From: an uncultured bacterium
GTDB lineage: Bacteria > Pseudomonadota > Gammaproteobacteria > Burkholderiales > Burkholderiaceae_D
NCBI GenBank assembly: GCA_903872555.1
Contig: CAIQLE010000148.1
Span: forward strand, 1 to 8,170
Direction: 5' to 3'
Length of the DNA: 8,170 nt
Each line of letters starts with the position of its first letter. Positions within the stretch are counted from its first letter, which is position 1. The translations under genes and the position numbers were made by a program. The notes under the pieces are model-generated. The model worked only from the letters and a program-made list of their open reading frames with translations. It was not told the DNA's origin and ran no database searches. Below are positions 1 through 6,116 of this stretch, piece after piece.

Positions 1-585
1 GTACAGGTGGCCGAAGCGGTGCTGGTGGTGCGCGATAATTTACGTAATCGTCATGCGATACAGCGGTCCTTGCTGCATGCGCTGGGGCGCGCGCATCAAA
101 GTGCCTTGCTGGTCACCCCTTATTTCGCCCCCGGACGCAAATTGCGCAAGGCTCTGATTCATGCGGCTGAGCGTGGCGTCGATGTCAGCTTACTGATAGG
201 TGTCGGACAATTTGCCATGCAAGATGCTGTCGCGCAGTCTTTTTATCCGCGTCTGCTGCGTGCCGGCGTCAAGGTGGTGGAATACCGGCATACGCAACTG
301 CATGGCAAAGTGGCTGTGATTGATGATGAATGGGTGACACTGGGCTCGAGTAATTTTGATGGCCTGTCCTTGTTCGTCAATCACGAGGCCAATATCATCG
401 TGCGTGATGCTGCGTTCGCCGCTACCTTAGGTGATATGGTTTTTCAGGGTGTCGCTGAGGGCGTGATGGTGACCGCGGAAGATGTGTCGCATCTGAGCTG
501 GCCGCGCCGTATCTGGAACCGTTTTTCTTATTGGTTATATCGACTCGTCCTGGGTGCGATGACGGCAGGGCGTTATACAAAATGA
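1..585 (+). CDS. Cardiolipin synthase / phospholipase D-family protein, C-terminal part (5' end outside window)
   Basis: The reading frame is open from base 1, so the gene begins before the window; the GTG at 7 is an internal codon, not the start. About 194 residues are visible. They contain the second HKD motif of the phospholipase D superfamily: H-G-K followed four residues later by D (codons from 301), then G-S-S-N-F-D (343-360). This motif supplies the catalytic histidine for phosphatidyl transfer. Ahead of it, the stretch TPYFAPGRKLRKAL and a following ALIHAAERGVDVSLLIG segment resemble the strand/helix unit of ClsB-type cardiolipin synthases. These enzymes make cardiolipin at the inner membrane from phosphatidylglycerol or a similar donor. 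The C-terminus has an aromatic, hydrophobic stretch (FSYWLYRLVLGAM) that could be membrane-associated. The first HKD motif would lie upstream and cannot be checked. The stop overlaps the hslR start. ClsB is the likeliest subfamily, but another PLD-family transferase is possible. Confidence 0.85.
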   Translation, partial: VQVAEAVLVVRDNLRNRHAIQRSLLHALGRAHQSALLVTPYFAPGRKLRKALIHAAERGVDVSLLIGVGQFAMQDAVAQSFYPRLLRAGVKVVEYRHTQLHGKVAVIDDEWVTLGSSNFDGLSLFVNHEANIIVRDAAFAATLGDMVFQGVAEGVMVTAEDVSHLSWPRRIWNRFSYWLYRLVLGAMTAGRYTK

Positions 586-965
586 GCATGGATGAGAGCG
601 TAAGAATCGATAAATGGCTGTGGGCGGCGCGCTTTTTCAAGACGCGTTCGCTGGCCACTGAGGCCATAGAGCGCGGCCGTGTGAAACTCAACACTGAGCG
701 CTGCAAACCTTCGCGTCATCTGCAAGTGGGTGAACTGCTGGATATCGACAATGGCAGTGTCGTATGGCAGGTGCGCGTGCTGGATCTGTCTGACAAGCGC
801 GGGCCGGCAAGCGTCGCACAGCAACTGTATGCCGAGTCGGCAGAGAGCATACAAGCCAGAGAGCAGCAGGCCGAGCAGCGCAAACTCTTTGTGGAGCCGG
901 CCGATACCTTGCGCGGCCGCCCCACCAAACGTGACCGCCGAGTACTGGACCGCTCGCGCGGCTGA
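582..965 (+). CDS. hslR: Heat shock protein 15 (Hsp15), S4-domain RNA-binding protein
   Basis: The 127-residue product is close to the size of E. coli Hsp15 (about 133). An S4 RNA-binding domain opens the protein (residues about 7-60), with the characteristic VRIDKWLWAARFFKTRSLA start, an IERGRVKLN turn and CKPSRHLQVGELL. The distal part has the family's RGPASVAQQLYAESAES stretch and a basic tail ending in RGRPTKRDRRVLDRSRG. Hsp15 binds 50S subunits that still carry a peptidyl-tRNA after premature dissociation and helps recycle them; it is cytosolic and heat-inducible in E. coli. The frame is open from 531, but the ATG at 582 gives the family's usual N-terminus and overlaps the preceding stop as ATGA, suggesting translational coupling. 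Only a weak, distant AGGG (567-570) precedes it. An in-frame ATG two codons later (588) is a possible alternative start. No heat-shock promoter is evident here; one could lie in or before the upstream gene. Confidence 0.93.
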   Translation: MSMDESVRIDKWLWAARFFKTRSLATEAIERGRVKLNTERCKPSRHLQVGELLDIDNGSVVWQVRVLDLSDKRGPASVAQQLYAESAESIQAREQQAEQRKLFVEPADTLRGRPTKRDRRVLDRSRG

Positions 966-981
966 TGCTGTCGTCCTGACC

Positions 982-993
982 CATTTTAAAATG
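982..993. repeat. 12-bp perfect palindrome CATTTTAAAATG
   Basis: This is a perfect self-complementary 12-mer in an AT-rich stretch after hslR and before the TetR gene. It sits one base away from a second perfect palindrome. The bases TAAAAT within it (987-992) resemble a -10 hexamer, but no good -35 is seen at normal spacing. It could be a regulator site or part of a weak transcription end; the sequence alone does not decide. Confidence 0.5.
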
Positions 994-994
994 T

Positions 995-1008
995 ACTAAG
1001 TACTTAGT
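995..1008. repeat. 14-bp perfect palindrome ACTAAGTACTTAGT
   Basis: This 14-mer is perfectly self-complementary. It can also be read as two near-identical 7-mers, TACTAAG and TACTTAG, from 994. Symmetry with no spacer suits a dimeric DNA-binding protein better than an RNA hairpin, where only five pairs could form around a four-base loop. The bases CAGCAGC and a short T-run (1011-1021) follow. CAGCAGC can pair imperfectly with GCTGATG at 961-967, so a weak hslR terminator is an alternative reading. Confidence 0.5.
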
Positions 1009-1035
1009 TTCAGCAGCTTTTCCGTGGTTTCAGTG

Positions 1036-1041
1036 CATAAT
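1036..1041 (+). promoter_or_regulatory. Candidate -10 hexamer (CATAAT) for the TetR-gene/operon promoter
   Basis: CATAAT matches five of six bases of the sigma-70 -10 consensus and is directly preceded by TG. It lies 36 bases before the regulator's ATG and overlaps the left end of the operator-like palindrome. No convincing -35 is visible 16-18 bases upstream, so the promoter may be weak, may need an activator, or may be placed elsewhere. Confidence 0.35.
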
Positions 1042-1058
1042 AGGACGCTCGTTCTATT
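1039..1058. promoter_or_regulatory. Probable operator of the adjacent TetR-family regulator
   Basis: AATAGGACGCTCGTTCTATT is a 20-bp inverted repeat in which eight of ten half-site pairs are complementary; the only mismatches are the central pair and one G/T position. Its core ACG-NN-CGT with flanking AATAG/CTATT is the size and symmetry expected for a TetR-family dimer. It lies 20 bases before the regulator's ATG and overlaps the candidate -10, which is where a repressor would block initiation. A TetR-type regulator called FadP has been described in comparative genomics as controlling beta-oxidation genes in betaproteobacteria. That this is a FadP site is inference from gene context and a palindrome of this style; the exact published consensus was not checked. 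Confidence 0.65.
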
Positions 1059-1066
1059 TTTACCCC

Positions 1067-1070
1067 GGAG
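1067..1070 (+). promoter_or_regulatory. Ribosome binding site GGAG that fixes the TetR start at 1078
   Basis: GGAG lies seven bases before the ATG at 1078. The frame is open further back to a GTG at 1024, but that codon has no Shine-Dalgarno sequence, would place the operator inside the coding region, and would add 18 residues not expected before a TetR helix-turn-helix. Confidence 0.7.
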
Positions 1071-1077
1071 TCTCCGC

Positions 1078-1722
1078 ATGTCCGAAACGATACAGAAACC
1101 GCTGCGCAAAGGTGAGCAGACCCGCGCCAGCATTCTTGAAACAGCCCTAGAGCTGGCGAGTCGTGAAGGACTGGAAGGCCTGACCATAGGCGTGCTGGCT
1201 GATCGCATGGGCATGAGCAAATCCGGGGTCTTCGCCCATTTCGGATCGCGCGAAGATTTGCAGATCGATGTCCTGAAACTCTACAACCATCAGTTCGAAC
1301 AAGCCGTTTTCTATCCCAGCCTGCGCGCGCCGCGCGGCTTGCCGCGCCTGCAAAGCCTGTTTGCGCGCTGGGTCGAACGGGTCAGCCAGGAAATCGCTTC
1401 CGGCTGTATCTACATCAGCGGCGCGGTTGAATATGATGACCGGCCCGGCCCGATACGGGATCATCTGGTGGGCATGGTCCGTACCTGGCAGCTGGCTTTA
1501 CAGCGTGCTGCCCTGCAGGCCATAGAAGAGCAACACTTGCCGGCACCTACCGATGCGCAACAACTGGTATTTGAAATGTATGGACTGGTGCTGGCCTTGC
1601 ATCATGATGCGCGCTTCATACGCAGCCCGGATTGTGTGCAGCGTGCCCACGCCGGTTTTGAAAGACTGATTGCCAGTGCGCGTTCTGAGCAAACGCATAG
1701 CCATCCAAAAACATCGACTTAA
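1078..1722 (+). CDS. TetR/AcrR-family transcriptional regulator, probable repressor of the beta-oxidation operon
   Basis: The product has 214 residues, a normal TetR-family length. The N-terminal DNA-binding domain is clear: a first helix at about 15-30 (RASILETALELASREG), then LTIGVLADRMGMSKSGVFAHFGSREDL (about 35-61), which is the helix-turn-helix with the family's F.HF.S.EDL ending. The rest (about 65-205) is the variable ligand-binding and dimerisation domain. The gene is 32 bp ahead of an acyl-CoA dehydrogenase gene and leads a set of beta-oxidation genes, so the likely ligand is a fatty acyl-CoA that releases it from DNA. This is inference from context; the ligand domain itself gives no direct clue. 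A palindrome overlapping the candidate promoter suggests autorepression. Betaproteobacterial FadP-type regulators are the closest named match in role, but other TetR members sit beside acyl-CoA dehydrogenases too, so no symbol is given. Confidence 0.9.
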   Translation: MSETIQKPLRKGEQTRASILETALELASREGLEGLTIGVLADRMGMSKSGVFAHFGSREDLQIDVLKLYNHQFEQAVFYPSLRAPRGLPRLQSLFARWVERVSQEIASGCIYISGAVEYDDRPGPIRDHLVGMVRTWQLALQRAALQAIEEQHLPAPTDAQQLVFEMYGLVLALHHDARFIRSPDCVQRAHAGFERLIASARSEQTHSHPKTST

Positions 1723-1754
1723 TTTAACCTACCCAGATTACACAGGAGACTCTC

Positions 1755-3545
1755 ATGCCAGCTTATAAGGCCCCTTTGCGCGACATGCAATTTGTGCTGC
1801 ATGAATTACTTGACGTCGAAACCGCTCTGGCTGAATTGCCGCCACATGCCGATCTGGATGCTGACACCATCAATCAGGTGCTGGAAGAAGGTGGCAAATT
1901 TACAGCCGAGATATTGTTTCCTCTGAATCAAAGCGGCGATCAGGAAGGCTGTCATTTTGATGCGGCGACGCACAGCGTGACTGCACCCAAGGGCTATAAA
2001 GCAGCCTATCAACAATATGTGGCCGCAGGCTGGCCTTCACTGTCTTGCGATCCTGAATTCGGTGGACAGGGTCTGCCACTGGTTTTGAATAATTCATTTT
2101 ATGAAATGATGAATTCAGCCAATCAGGCCTGGACTATGTATCCCGGTCTGTCGCACGGTGCATATGAATGTCTGCATGCACACGGCACGCCCGAGCAGCG
2201 CTCACTGTATCTGCCCAAGCTGGTCTCCGGCGAATGGACCGGCACCATGTGTCTGACCGAATCCCATTGCGGCACTGATCTGGGTCTGTTGAAAACCAAG
2301 GCCGTGCCTCAGGCTGACGGCAGCTACAAACTGAGTGGCAGCAAGATATTCATCTCGGCGGGTGAACATGATCTGGCCGCCAATATCGTGCATCTGGTGC
2401 TGGCCCGTCTGCCCGATGCGCCTGCAGGCACCAAGGGTATTTCTTTGTTTGTAGTGCCGAAATTTATTCCTGATGCGAATGCTCAGCCGGGTCAGCGCAA
2501 TACAATTTTTTGTGGTGCGATAGAACACAAGATGGGCATCCATGGCAACGCCACTTGTCAGATCAATCTGGATGAGGCGACCGGCTGGATCATCGGCGAA
2601 CCGCATCGCGGACTGAATGCCATGTTTGTGATGATGAATGCCGCTCGGCTCGGCGTCGGCATGCAGTCACTCGGTCTGACAGAGGTCGCCTATCAAAATG
2701 CGATTGCCTATGCGCGTGAACGTGGACAGGGACGCAGCCTGACCGGAACCAAAGCCGCAGATAAACCTGCCGATCCGATTCTGGTTCACCCTGATGTGCG
2801 CCGTATGCTGTTGACAGCGCGTGCCTATGCAGAAGGTGGCCGTGCATTTACCTCCTATGTGGCGCTGATGATTGATCGCGAACTGAATCATCCGGATGAA
2901 GAGCTGCGCAAAGAAGCTGCCGATGAAGTGGCACTGCTCACGCCGATAGTGAAAGCCTTCCTGACCGACAATGCATGGATAGCCACTTCCGAGGCGATGC
3001 AAGTCTATGGCGGCCATGGCTATATTGCTGAATGGGGCATGGAGCAATATGTGCGCGATGCACGTATCAATATGATTTATGAAGGCACCAACACCATACA
3101 GTCACTCGACCTGCTAGGACGCAAGGTGCTGATGGACAATGGCGCCAAGCTGCGTAAATTCGGTGAAAAAATCAAAAGCTTTGTCGAAGAGAATGGCACG
3201 GATGAAGCCATGTCCGAGTTCGTCACACCGCTGGCAGACATGGGCGACAAGCTGACCAAGCTGACGATGGAGATAGGCATGAAAGCCTTCATGAACCGTG
3301 ATGAAGTCGGCGCCGCTGCCGTGCCTTATCTGCGCTGTGCCGGTCATCTGGTGTTTGCTTATTTCTTTGCGCGCATGGCCAAGATCGCTCTGGCTAAGGA
3401 AAGTAGTGGCGATGATTTTTATAAAGCCAAGCTGGCGGTCGCACGCTTTTATTTTAGTCGTCTGCTGCCAGAGACCGCGATGCTGATACGTCAGGCACGT
3501 TCCGGTTCGGACAATCTGATGAAAATGGAAGAAGCATTGTTTTAA
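1755..3545 (+). CDS. Acyl-CoA dehydrogenase (FAD-dependent, large ~600-residue class)
   Basis: This enzyme catalyses the first step of beta-oxidation, acyl-CoA to trans-2-enoyl-CoA, passing electrons from FAD to electron-transfer flavoprotein. The product has 596 residues, longer than the classic ~380-residue enzymes. It starts with the N-terminal extension typical of this class (residues 1-40, MPAYKAPLRDMQFVLHELL). The dehydrogenase N-terminal and middle domains follow, with the signature MCLTESHCGTDLG at 165-177. The C-terminal helical domain contains QVYGGHGYIAEWGMEQYVRDAR (416-437) and IYEGTN (441-446). Glu443 in YEGTN is the expected catalytic base. An extra C-terminal domain (about 470-590) matches the extension seen in DmdC-like proteins. 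AGGAG (1744-1748) six bases before the ATG supports the start. Chain-length preference cannot be read from sequence. A methylmercaptopropionyl-CoA dehydrogenase annotation is possible for this class, but the neighbours favour general fatty-acid degradation. Confidence 0.93.
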   Translation: MPAYKAPLRDMQFVLHELLDVETALAELPPHADLDADTINQVLEEGGKFTAEILFPLNQSGDQEGCHFDAATHSVTAPKGYKAAYQQYVAAGWPSLSCDPEFGGQGLPLVLNNSFYEMMNSANQAWTMYPGLSHGAYECLHAHGTPEQRSLYLPKLVSGEWTGTMCLTESHCGTDLGLLKTKAVPQADGSYKLSGSKIFISAGEHDLAANIVHLVLARLPDAPAGTKGISLFVVPKFIPDANAQPGQRNTIFCGAIEHKMGIHGNATCQINLDEATGWIIGEPHRGLNAMFVMMNAARLGVGMQSLGLTEVAYQNAIAYARERGQGRSLTGTKAADKPADPILVHPDVRRMLLTARAYAEGGRAFTSYVALMIDRELNHPDEELRKEAADEVALLTPIVKAFLTDNAWIATSEAMQVYGGHGYIAEWGMEQYVRDARINMIYEGTNTIQSLDLLGRKVLMDNGAKLRKFGEKIKSFVEENGTDEAMSEFVTPLADMGDKLTKLTMEIGMKAFMNRDEVGAAAVPYLRCAGHLVFAYFFARMAKIALAKESSGDDFYKAKLAVARFYFSRLLPETAMLIRQARSGSDNLMKMEEALF

Positions 3546-3562
3546 TGGCCTTGATACATCAG

Positions 3563-3609
3563 GCAGCGTGAAGAAAATAGCAAGCAATATGCAACATGCT
3601 TCACGCCGC
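3563..3609 (+). repeat. Intercistronic inverted repeat, hairpin-capable
   Basis: GCGTGAAG (3566-3573) is perfectly complementary to CTTCACGC (3599-3606). One mismatch further out, two more pairs form (3563-3564 with 3608-3609). The loop of 25 bases is AT-rich. No T-run follows, so this is not a standard terminator. It lies in the 99-bp gap between the acyl-CoA dehydrogenase and the fused enzyme genes. It could affect mRNA processing or stability, or bind a protein. Confidence 0.45.
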
Positions 3610-3635
3610 AGCTTATCTCTGTGCCACAAAAATTT

Positions 3636-3640
3636 GAGGA
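3636..3640 (+). promoter_or_regulatory. Ribosome binding site GAGGA that fixes the start of the fused beta-oxidation gene at 3645
   Basis: GAGGA lies four bases before the ATG at 3645, a slightly short but workable spacing. The frame extends upstream to a GTG at 3621 that has no such site. Starting at 3645 puts the GAGVMG nucleotide-binding loop at residue 13, where it is normally found in this family. Confidence 0.7.
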
Positions 3641-3644
3641 ATCA

Positions 3645-6035
3645 ATGAGCAATTTCATCTTTAAAAAAGTCGCTGTTCTGGGTGCCGGCGTAATGGGCGC
3701 GCAAATTGCTGCCCACTGCATCAATGCACGTGTACCTGTCATCCTGTTTGATTTGCCGGGCAAGCCTGATCAGCCGCGCAATGCGCTGGTGCAGCGCGCA
3801 CTCGATCAGCTCAAAAAACTAAATCCTGCGCCACTGGCCGATGCTGAGCAGGCCGCTTTGATTGAAGTGGCGAATTTTGAAGATGATCTGGCGCGACTGG
3901 GTGAAGCAGATTTGCTGATAGAGGCGATTGCAGAGCGCATGGACTGGAAGCATGCGCTGTACGAAAAAATTGCGGCCCATATTGCGCCGCATGCCATCTT
4001 CGCGACGAACACCTCAGGCCTCTCCATTACCGAATTGTCGCAAGGTCTGAATGCGGAAATGCGTAGTCGTTTCTGCGGCGTGCATTTTTTTAACCCGCCG
4101 CGCTATATGCATCTGGTGGAGCTGATACCGACAGTGGCAACAGAGCCGGCCATACTCGACAGACTGGAAACTTTCCTTGTCACGACACTGGGCAAAGGCG
4201 TGGTGCGCGCCATCGATACCCCGAATTTCATTGCCAACCGTGTCGGTATTTTCGGCATGCTGGCGACCATGCATGAGGCCGAAAAATTTGGCTTGTCGTA
4301 TGAGCTGGTAGATGACCTGACAGGCGCGAAGCTGGGGAGAGCAAAATCGGGCACTTTCCGTACCGCCGATGTGGTGGGTCTGGACACGCTCGGTCATGTG
4401 ATCCATACCATGCAAGATAAATTGCCGAACGATCCTTTCCATCCGCTGTATAAAAATCCGGCGGTGCTGGAGAAGCTGATTGCTGATGGCAAGCTAGGCC
4501 AGAAGAGTGGCGCGGGTTTTTATAAAAAAGCAGGTAAAGATATTTTGCGCTTTGATCTGGCCAGCAATGATTATGTTGCTGCTGCTGCCAAGGCAGATGA
4601 TCTGATCGTACGCATACTGAAAGAAAAAGATGCTGCGAAGCGCATGAAGGCTTTGCGTGAATCAAGCCATCCACAGGCGCAATTTCTGTGGGCGATACTG
4701 CGCGATGCTTTCCACTATGTGGCGGTGCATCTGGAGTCCATCGCTGACAATGCGCGCGAGCTGGACTTTGCCTTGCGCTGGGGCTTTGGCTGGAAGCAGG
4801 GTCCCTTCGAGCTGTGGCAAGCCGCCGGGTGGAAGCAGGTAGCCACGTGGGTCAAGGAAGATATTGATGCCGGTCATGCGATGTCTTCAGCGCCTCTGCC
4901 TGACTGGGTGTTTGATGGCCGTGACGGCGTGCATGATGCGTCCGGCTCATGGTCAGCCTCGAAAAAAATGGCGGTGCCGCGCTCGGCCCTGCCTGTGTAT
5001 GGCCGCCAGCCTTTCCGCGCCGTCCTGACCGGCGACAGCGAGTCGCATGGCGCCACTGCCGGCGTCACCGTGCATGAAGATGCTGCGGTCAGGTTATGGC
5101 ATCAGAACGATGGTGTGCTGATCATTTCTTTCAAGACCAAGATGCATGTGATGGGCCCGGATGTGATCGCCGGTCTGGAGCGTGCCGTCACTGAAGCCGA
5201 ACAGCATTTCCGTGCGCTCGTGATCTGGCAGTCGGACTCTGCAGAAGGCGGCGCATTCTCTGCCGGTGCCGACTTGCAAGCCATGCTGCCTTTGTTCATG
5301 AGCGGCGGCGTGAAAGCCATTGAGCCGGTGGTGGCGAATTTCCAGCGCGCTCAGATGCGTGTGAAATATGCCAATGTGCCGGTGGTGGCTGCCGTTGCAG
5401 GACTGGCTTTGGGCGGTGGTTGCGAACTGCTGATGCATGCCAGCCGGCGCGTAGCTTTGCTTGAGTCGTATATCGGTTTGGTTGAAGTCGGCATCGGCCT
5501 CTTGCCTGCCGGCGGCGGCCTGAAAGAAATTGCACTGCGTTCCTCACGCGAGGCCAAGGGCAATGACATTCTCCAGTTCCTGAAAAATCGTTTTACTCAG
5601 GCAGCAACTGCGGCTGTGTCGAAGTCGGCGCTGGAAGCAAAGAAAATGGGTTATCTCTCCAAGGGTGATGTGATTGTGCTGCATCCGCATGAATTGCTGC
5701 ATGTGGCAAAAACACAGGCACTGGCGATGGCGGAAGAGGCTTACCGGCCGCCGCTGCCTACACTGATTCCTGTTACGGGTCGCTATGGCATAGCCACCAT
5801 CAGGGCGCAACTGATCAATATGCGCGATGGCGGATTTATCTCGGCGCATGATGAACATATCGCAAGCATGATTGCCGATATCGTCTGCGGCGGTGATCTC
5901 GATCCCGGCAGCCGGGTCAGTGAGCAATGGTTGTTGGATAAAGAGCGTCAGGGTTTCATGAGTCTGCTCTCCCATCCCAAGACGCAGGAACGCATCATGG
6001 GCATGCTGCAGACCGGTAAACCGGTACGGAATTAA
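3645..6035 (+). CDS. Fused 3-hydroxyacyl-CoA dehydrogenase / enoyl-CoA hydratase, FadN-type domain order
   Basis: This 796-residue bifunctional enzyme hydrates 2-enoyl-CoA and oxidises the resulting 3-hydroxyacyl-CoA with NAD. The NAD-binding domain comes first: GAGVMG at 13-18, catalytic Ser124 in TNTSG, His147 in GVHFFNP, Glu159 twelve residues later, and Asn198 in the dehydrogenase signature DTPNFIANRVG. These spacings fit the Ser/His/Glu/Asn set of characterised enzymes. Two dehydrogenase C-terminal repeats follow, about 190-290 and 345-420. The crotonase domain (about 482-690) is last: FSAGADL (538-544) supplies one oxyanion loop and GLALGGGCE (586-594) the other. Glu594 and Glu614, 20 residues apart, match the two hydratase glutamates, so this half should be active. 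The order is the reverse of E. coli FadB and the same as Bacillus FadN, of near-equal length. A thiolase gene follows 81 bp downstream, as its partner. It may be annotated fadB in related genomes; because of the different architecture no symbol is given. Confidence 0.94.
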   Translation: MSNFIFKKVAVLGAGVMGAQIAAHCINARVPVILFDLPGKPDQPRNALVQRALDQLKKLNPAPLADAEQAALIEVANFEDDLARLGEADLLIEAIAERMDWKHALYEKIAAHIAPHAIFATNTSGLSITELSQGLNAEMRSRFCGVHFFNPPRYMHLVELIPTVATEPAILDRLETFLVTTLGKGVVRAIDTPNFIANRVGIFGMLATMHEAEKFGLSYELVDDLTGAKLGRAKSGTFRTADVVGLDTLGHVIHTMQDKLPNDPFHPLYKNPAVLEKLIADGKLGQKSGAGFYKKAGKDILRFDLASNDYVAAAAKADDLIVRILKEKDAAKRMKALRESSHPQAQFLWAILRDAFHYVAVHLESIADNARELDFALRWGFGWKQGPFELWQAAGWKQVATWVKEDIDAGHAMSSAPLPDWVFDGRDGVHDASGSWSASKKMAVPRSALPVYGRQPFRAVLTGDSESHGATAGVTVHEDAAVRLWHQNDGVLIISFKTKMHVMGPDVIAGLERAVTEAEQHFRALVIWQSDSAEGGAFSAGADLQAMLPLFMSGGVKAIEPVVANFQRAQMRVKYANVPVVAAVAGLALGGGCELLMHASRRVALLESYIGLVEVGIGLLPAGGGLKEIALRSSREAKGNDILQFLKNRFTQAATAAVSKSALEAKKMGYLSKGDVIVLHPHELLHVAKTQALAMAEEAYRPPLPTLIPVTGRYGIATIRAQLINMRDGGFISAHDEHIASMIADIVCGGDLDPGSRVSEQWLLDKERQGFMSLLSHPKTQERIMGMLQTGKPVRN

Positions 6036-6061
6036 TTCATCCTCAAAATAATCGCAGGTGC

Positions 6062-6098
6062 GGCAGGGCTGAAATTAAAGCTGAAGATCAGGCCCGCC
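6062..6098 (+). repeat. Intercistronic bulged hairpin before the thiolase gene
   Basis: GGC-A-GGGC-TGA (6062-6072) can pair with TCA-G-GCCC-GCC (6088-6098), giving ten base pairs with one single-base bulge on each side and a loop of 15 bases. The GC-rich lower part is the strongest local structure in the 81-bp gap. No T-run follows, and the AAGGA Shine-Dalgarno (6104-6108) begins a few bases after the stem, so it could influence thiolase translation or protect the downstream mRNA. A chance structure is possible. Confidence 0.4.
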
Positions 6099-6116
6099 AT
6101 AGAAAGGAATCAAACA

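Noticed and set aside
531..581. Upstream start at 531 for hslR
   Set aside because: It would overlap the preceding gene by 55 bases and add 17 residues before the normal Hsp15 N-terminus; the ATG at 582 fits the family and the ATGA overlap.
961..1021. Intrinsic terminator after hslR from GCTGATG pairing with CAGCAGC followed by TTTT
   Set aside because: The arms are 43 bases apart with a mismatch, so the structure is weak; mentioned only as an alternative reading of the palindrome region.
1024..1077. Upstream GTG start for the TetR regulator
   Set aside because: It would place the operator-like palindrome inside the coding region, has no Shine-Dalgarno, and adds residues not expected in the family; the ATG at 1078 has GGAG at good spacing.
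3114..3629. 171-residue open frame on the minus strand
   Set aside because: It is antisense to the dehydrogenase 3' end, which has clear family motifs on the + strand; no recognisable domain is seen in the minus-strand product.
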